Positions 16,243 through 18,949 of a DNA stretch of 18,949 nucleotides are shown here, piece by piece. Source of the DNA: Bdellovibrionota bacterium. Its GTDB lineage: Bacteria; Bdellovibrionota; Bacteriovoracia; Bacteriovoracales; Bacteriovoracaceae. A program made the translations under genes and the position numbers. The notes below the pieces were generated by a model that searched no databases, had not been told where the DNA came from, and saw only the letters and a program-made list of their open reading frames with translations. The DNA is taken from assembly GCA_030836365.1 (NCBI GenBank), contig JAURQB010000219.1, positions 1 through 18,949 of the forward strand, written 5' to 3'. Position 1 is the first letter of the stretch, and each line of letters begins with the position of its first letter.

Positions 16243-17193
16243 ATGCAACGTCAGGTACCAACTCTTAATTTACAACATTTTATTAGTGAAGATCAGCATA
16301 CGCGCAGTAAATTTATCACTGATTTAAGGGCAGGCCTAGTAGAGTATGGATTTATCATCCTCGAGGGACATTTAGTGGATCAACAACAAATTGATCTGGC
16401 CTATGAAAAGTTTCAATCATTTTTTCACCTTCCACTAGAGACAAAACTCAAGTACGCAAAACCTGAATATAAAAAACAACGGGGCTATATTCCTTTTGGG
16501 CTTGAGCAGGCCGTTGGTTATGATCACCCAGACCTAAAAGAATTCTGGCACGTGGGGCGCGAGATTACCCCTGATCATCATTTTTCAAAATATTACCCAG
16601 ACAATGTTTACCCAACTGAAGTTGTAAACTTTAAAGAAATTACTTGTGATATCTATGAAAAAATGGATCAAACCTCCACACTTCTTCTTGAGGCGATTTC
16701 CATCAGCTTAGAGCTTGATCCAAGTTTTTTACCAGAAATGGCAAAAGACGGTAACTCTATTCTGCGTTGTATTCACTATCCGCCAACAAAAGGTGAAGAT
16801 ACAAATAATCGTGTGCGTGCGGCCGCTCATGGCGACATAAACCTAATTACTCTTCTCGTGGGCGCGACAGATAGCGGGCTTGAGCTTCTTGACCGAGATG
16901 GATCATGGCTGCCAGTAAACTCAACGCCTGGCCAAATTGTTGTCGATTCCGGAGACATGATGAGTAGAATTACCAATGAAGTTTTACCGGCAACAATTCA
17001 TCGAGTGGTTAACCCTGACAATGATGCGAGCGCGCGTTTTTCCATGCCATTTTTTGTTCATCCACACCCTGAGGCGACTCTTGAGTGCTTACCTAGCTGT
17101 ATTGGTGACGGAGCAAAATATCCACCGATTAATGCTCAAGAGTTTTTATTCAAACGTCTGAAAGATATCGGGTTAATGCCAGAAGATGATTGA
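16243..17193 (+). CDS. Isopenicillin-N-synthase-like 2-oxoglutarate/Fe(II) oxygenase
   Basis: This 316-residue protein starts at an ATG with GAGGA six bases upstream. It has the two-part family architecture. The N-terminal DIOX_N-like region (VPTLNLQHF, then EYGFIILEGH and FFHLPLETKLKY) precedes a double-stranded beta-helix. The iron site is H196-x-D198 (in AAHGDINLITLL) and H253 (in TIHRVVNP), and R265-x-S267 (ARFSMPFF) would bind 2-oxoglutarate. All key residues are present, so it should be active in the cytoplasm on a small molecule. The family spans IPNS, ACC oxidase, gibberellin oxidases and many bacterial enzymes of unknown substrate; nothing nearby suggests beta-lactam synthesis. It is monocistronic, divergent from the glycosyltransferase, and its stop lies four bases from the stop of the convergent surface-protein gene. 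Confidence 0.9.
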   Translation: MQRQVPTLNLQHFISEDQHTRSKFITDLRAGLVEYGFIILEGHLVDQQQIDLAYEKFQSFFHLPLETKLKYAKPEYKKQRGYIPFGLEQAVGYDHPDLKEFWHVGREITPDHHFSKYYPDNVYPTEVVNFKEITCDIYEKMDQTSTLLLEAISISLELDPSFLPEMAKDGNSILRCIHYPPTKGEDTNNRVRAAAHGDINLITLLVGATDSGLELLDRDGSWLPVNSTPGQIVVDSGDMMSRITNEVLPATIHRVVNPDNDASARFSMPFFVHPHPEATLECLPSCIGDGAKYPPINAQEFLFKRLKDIGLMPEDD

Positions 17194-17197
17194 TAAC

Positions 17198-18949
17198 TTA
17201 TTCTACTAAGAAAAATGATGCTGGTATTGGCGAGCAAGGTGAAATCACATTATTTCCAGTGAACCGAATATATAAAACATGCTCACTAGTTGTTTTCACA
17301 GGATCGACAGATTTAAATTTCTCGTTACCAATATGGACACCACCCTCAACTTTAGATGGGTAGATCGTAACTTCATTAAAATCGTTTACATCATATGAGT
17401 AACTATACGTTTCTTTTTCTGGACATCCTTTCACTAAATCACTCGGCCCAAAATAATAATTAACCGTTAAACCGAATTGTGCAAAAATTTTGCTATTCAC
17501 ATCGCCCGCGAGAAAATTCGGCTGAGGGTTAGGTCCAAAATAAGTAGTTTCACTATCCTGAACGACTCCGACATTTGTTTGAGCAAGTTCAGAAGTTAGA
17601 AACATCGGTTTAGCGGCAGGTGTATAATAGGTATTGAGAGAAACACAGTCACTAACAAGCTCACCTGGAGATACTTGAGAAACAGAAAATTTATATGCGG
17701 TATCTTTATTTCCGTGGGCATAATCAAAATTATCAACAGAACCTGACGCCGTTGCCGAGAATATTTGGGTTCCGTTTGAACAGGTTCCAGAGTAAACATT
17801 AACAGTCGCGCCACTAACGAGACTTCCGAGGTCGATATTTATTAACTTGTCAGTAACACCACCAATACTAATTGTTGGGGCCGTTGTTTGATTTTGGGAT
17901 ACTGCCTCTGTGTACGTGTAAGACTTTTGTGCACACACATAATTCTCACTCGTCATCGCATACACTGAGTACGCATATGTTCCTGAAGCTAACAGCTGCA
18001 CTTCTCCCGTTATCGGCGAGCTTAAATTACTTAATTCACTCACCGCTCCTGAAGGTGCCACACACGCTCCCTCATAAATCTCTTTCGTAAAATTACTCAG
18101 CCCCGTTCCACTTGCCACCAAGTTTATATAATCCGCATCCCCTGAACTCGCTGATGTTCCCGCCAATGCACTCGCTCCCGTTGTCACACTCAACGACAAG
18201 TCACTTGGCAACTCCGGCGGTGCCGTAAACACATAGTTCACACTTGCTATATTGTCTGCCACCAACATACATGGACTCAATAAATCATTACCCACCAGTT
18301 TCGTGAAGATATAATTTGCTCCCTCCACTAACTTCACTTTCGTCGCTGCCGCAAACTTACTCTCAACTAACGCCGAAGCCAAAGCACTCACCGACAATCC
18401 ACCATCAATAAAGCTCACTTTCTCTTCGCCATTAAAATCATAAGCGTGCGACACCTCTCCCTGACAACCAAGCTTCGGATCACTACCCACATAAAACTCA
18501 ACACCACTTGCTACTTTTAATAACCCTCCAAAATACGCTCCCGCATCCGTATCGTCTGTTAGTTTTGGATTTGGCATCTCCAATAAAAATAATGGTGATG
18601 GATTATTTCCTACATATTCTAACTGATCCGCTCTCTCCACTTCGTAATCCACTGACGGATCCAAATTGTTTGCATTCTTATCTGCCAGATGAACCATTAC
18701 CCCAGGGTGATAAGGTGCGCTCAAGCTCACACAATCACTTGCCGTTTTTCCTGACTCTGTTTGCTGTGCCGACAGCTCAACCATGTCTCCCGCACTCACA
18801 ACTATTTTTTGCGTCACACTCGTGCCTGACGCCACTGCACTACTTAAAACATTTCCACTACAACTATTTCCCGCAAACACTTCATAGTCCGCGCCCACCA
18901 CTAAGCCTGACACCGACACCATCACATTACTACTTGGAGAAAATGGCTC
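17198..18949 (-). CDS. Modular Cys-paired surface protein, 5'-truncated by window edge
   Basis: The frame is open to the right edge (an in-frame GTG at 18925 is not a convincing start), so the N-terminus lies outside. About 583 residues are visible. Numbered from the GTG, Ig-like beta modules with a V-x-A-G-x-x-C / S-D-C-V-S-L pattern recur three times, with Cys pairs at 22/65, 288/331 and 382/427 (spacing 43-45). A second module type follows the first and third: G-N-N-P-S-P to L-S-P-C (C154, C219) and G-P-N-P-Q-P to I-S-P-C (C501, C564). The order is Ig1-X1-Ig2-Ig3-X2. Composition is rich in Ser, Ala, Val, Gly and Thr and poor in Lys and Arg, as in secreted adhesins. There is no C-terminal anchor or barrel. 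The likely role is a surface or extracellular binding protein with disulfide-stabilised modules; the ligand is unknown. Confidence 0.78.
   Translation of the reverse strand, partial: EPFSPSSNVMVSVSGLVVGADYEVFAGNSCSGNVLSSAVASGTSVTQKIVVSAGDMVELSAQQTESGKTASDCVSLSAPYHPGVMVHLADKNANNLDPSVDYEVERADQLEYVGNNPSPLFLLEMPNPKLTDDTDAGAYFGGLLKVASGVEFYVGSDPKLGCQGEVSHAYDFNGEEKVSFIDGGLSVSALASALVESKFAAATKVKLVEGANYIFTKLVGNDLLSPCMLVADNIASVNYVFTAPPELPSDLSLSVTTGASALAGTSASSGDADYINLVASGTGLSNFTKEIYEGACVAPSGAVSELSNLSSPITGEVQLLASGTYAYSVYAMTSENYVCAQKSYTYTEAVSQNQTTAPTISIGGVTDKLINIDLGSLVSGATVNVYSGTCSNGTQIFSATASGSVDNFDYAHGNKDTAYKFSVSQVSPGELVSDCVSLNTYYTPAAKPMFLTSELAQTNVGVVQDSETTYFGPNPQPNFLAGDVNSKIFAQFGLTVNYYFGPSDLVKGCPEKETYSYSYDVNDFNEVTIYPSKVEGGVHIGNEKFKSVDPVKTTSEHVLYIRFTGNNVISPCSPIPASFFLVE

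Noticed and set aside
16243..17193. Isopenicillin N synthase proper (beta-lactam synthesis)
   Set aside because: Only general family residues are present and no ACV synthetase or other beta-lactam gene is nearby; the family is broad.

Overview
The window is an AT-rich, gene-dense stretch of a Gram-negative bacterium. Almost every product is destined for the envelope: Sec or Tat signals, lipoproteins, outer-membrane barrels, membrane enzymes and three single-heme CxxCH proteins. Low GC, the F-x-Y-N-N-C-E signal-peptide ends of two lipoproteins, and the GYNNCMVCH porin-cytochrome together point to a Bdellovibrionota-type organism (Bdellovibrio/Bacteriovorax relatives). That is an inference from protein style; no rRNA or other marker gene is present.

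Layout. (1) Positions 3-1577, +: the 3' part of an unrecognised Lys/Asn-rich protein whose start lies outside the window. (2) Positions 8276 down to 1578, -: a tight five-gene operon. In transcription order it holds a PSD/DUF1588-DUF1585-like secreted cytochrome, a large lipoprotein, a Tat-exported DUF1501-like protein, a heme-binding lipoprotein, and a lipoprotein signal peptidase (LspA) domain fused to a two-helix HAMP-like module. (3) Positions 8439-10960, +: a divergent, translationally coupled pair, a Lys-rich exported protein and a secreted HExxH/EGxAD zinc metallopeptidase. (4) Positions 11148-11744, +: a small exported protein with a striking Tyr/Asp/Cys tail. It has a clear promoter, a strong ribosome binding site, a 26-bp tandem repeat over its stop codon and an intrinsic terminator. 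(5) Positions 14431 down to 11854, -: a porin-cytochrome, a second outer-membrane barrel and a YciB/septation-protein-A-like membrane protein. (6) Positions 16088-14520, -: an ArnT/PMT-type glycosyltransferase, divergent from (7) an IPNS-like 2-oxoglutarate/Fe(II) oxygenase at 16243-17193, +. (8) Positions 18949-17198, -: the C-terminal part of a large, Cys-paired, modular surface protein whose start lies outside the window.

The best candidate for an undescribed system is the five-gene operon. A DUF1501-like Tat substrate beside a CxxCH protein with DUF1588/DUF1585-like segments resembles the surface-protein pairs of planctomycetes and myxobacteria. Here the pair travels with two lipoproteins that have the same atypical lipobox (YNNC) and with a divergent LspA that keeps both catalytic aspartates and carries a HAMP-like module. 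A simple reading is an envelope-assembly cassette that brings its own, possibly regulated, lipoprotein signal peptidase. All function statements come from reading motifs by eye; no database search was run.
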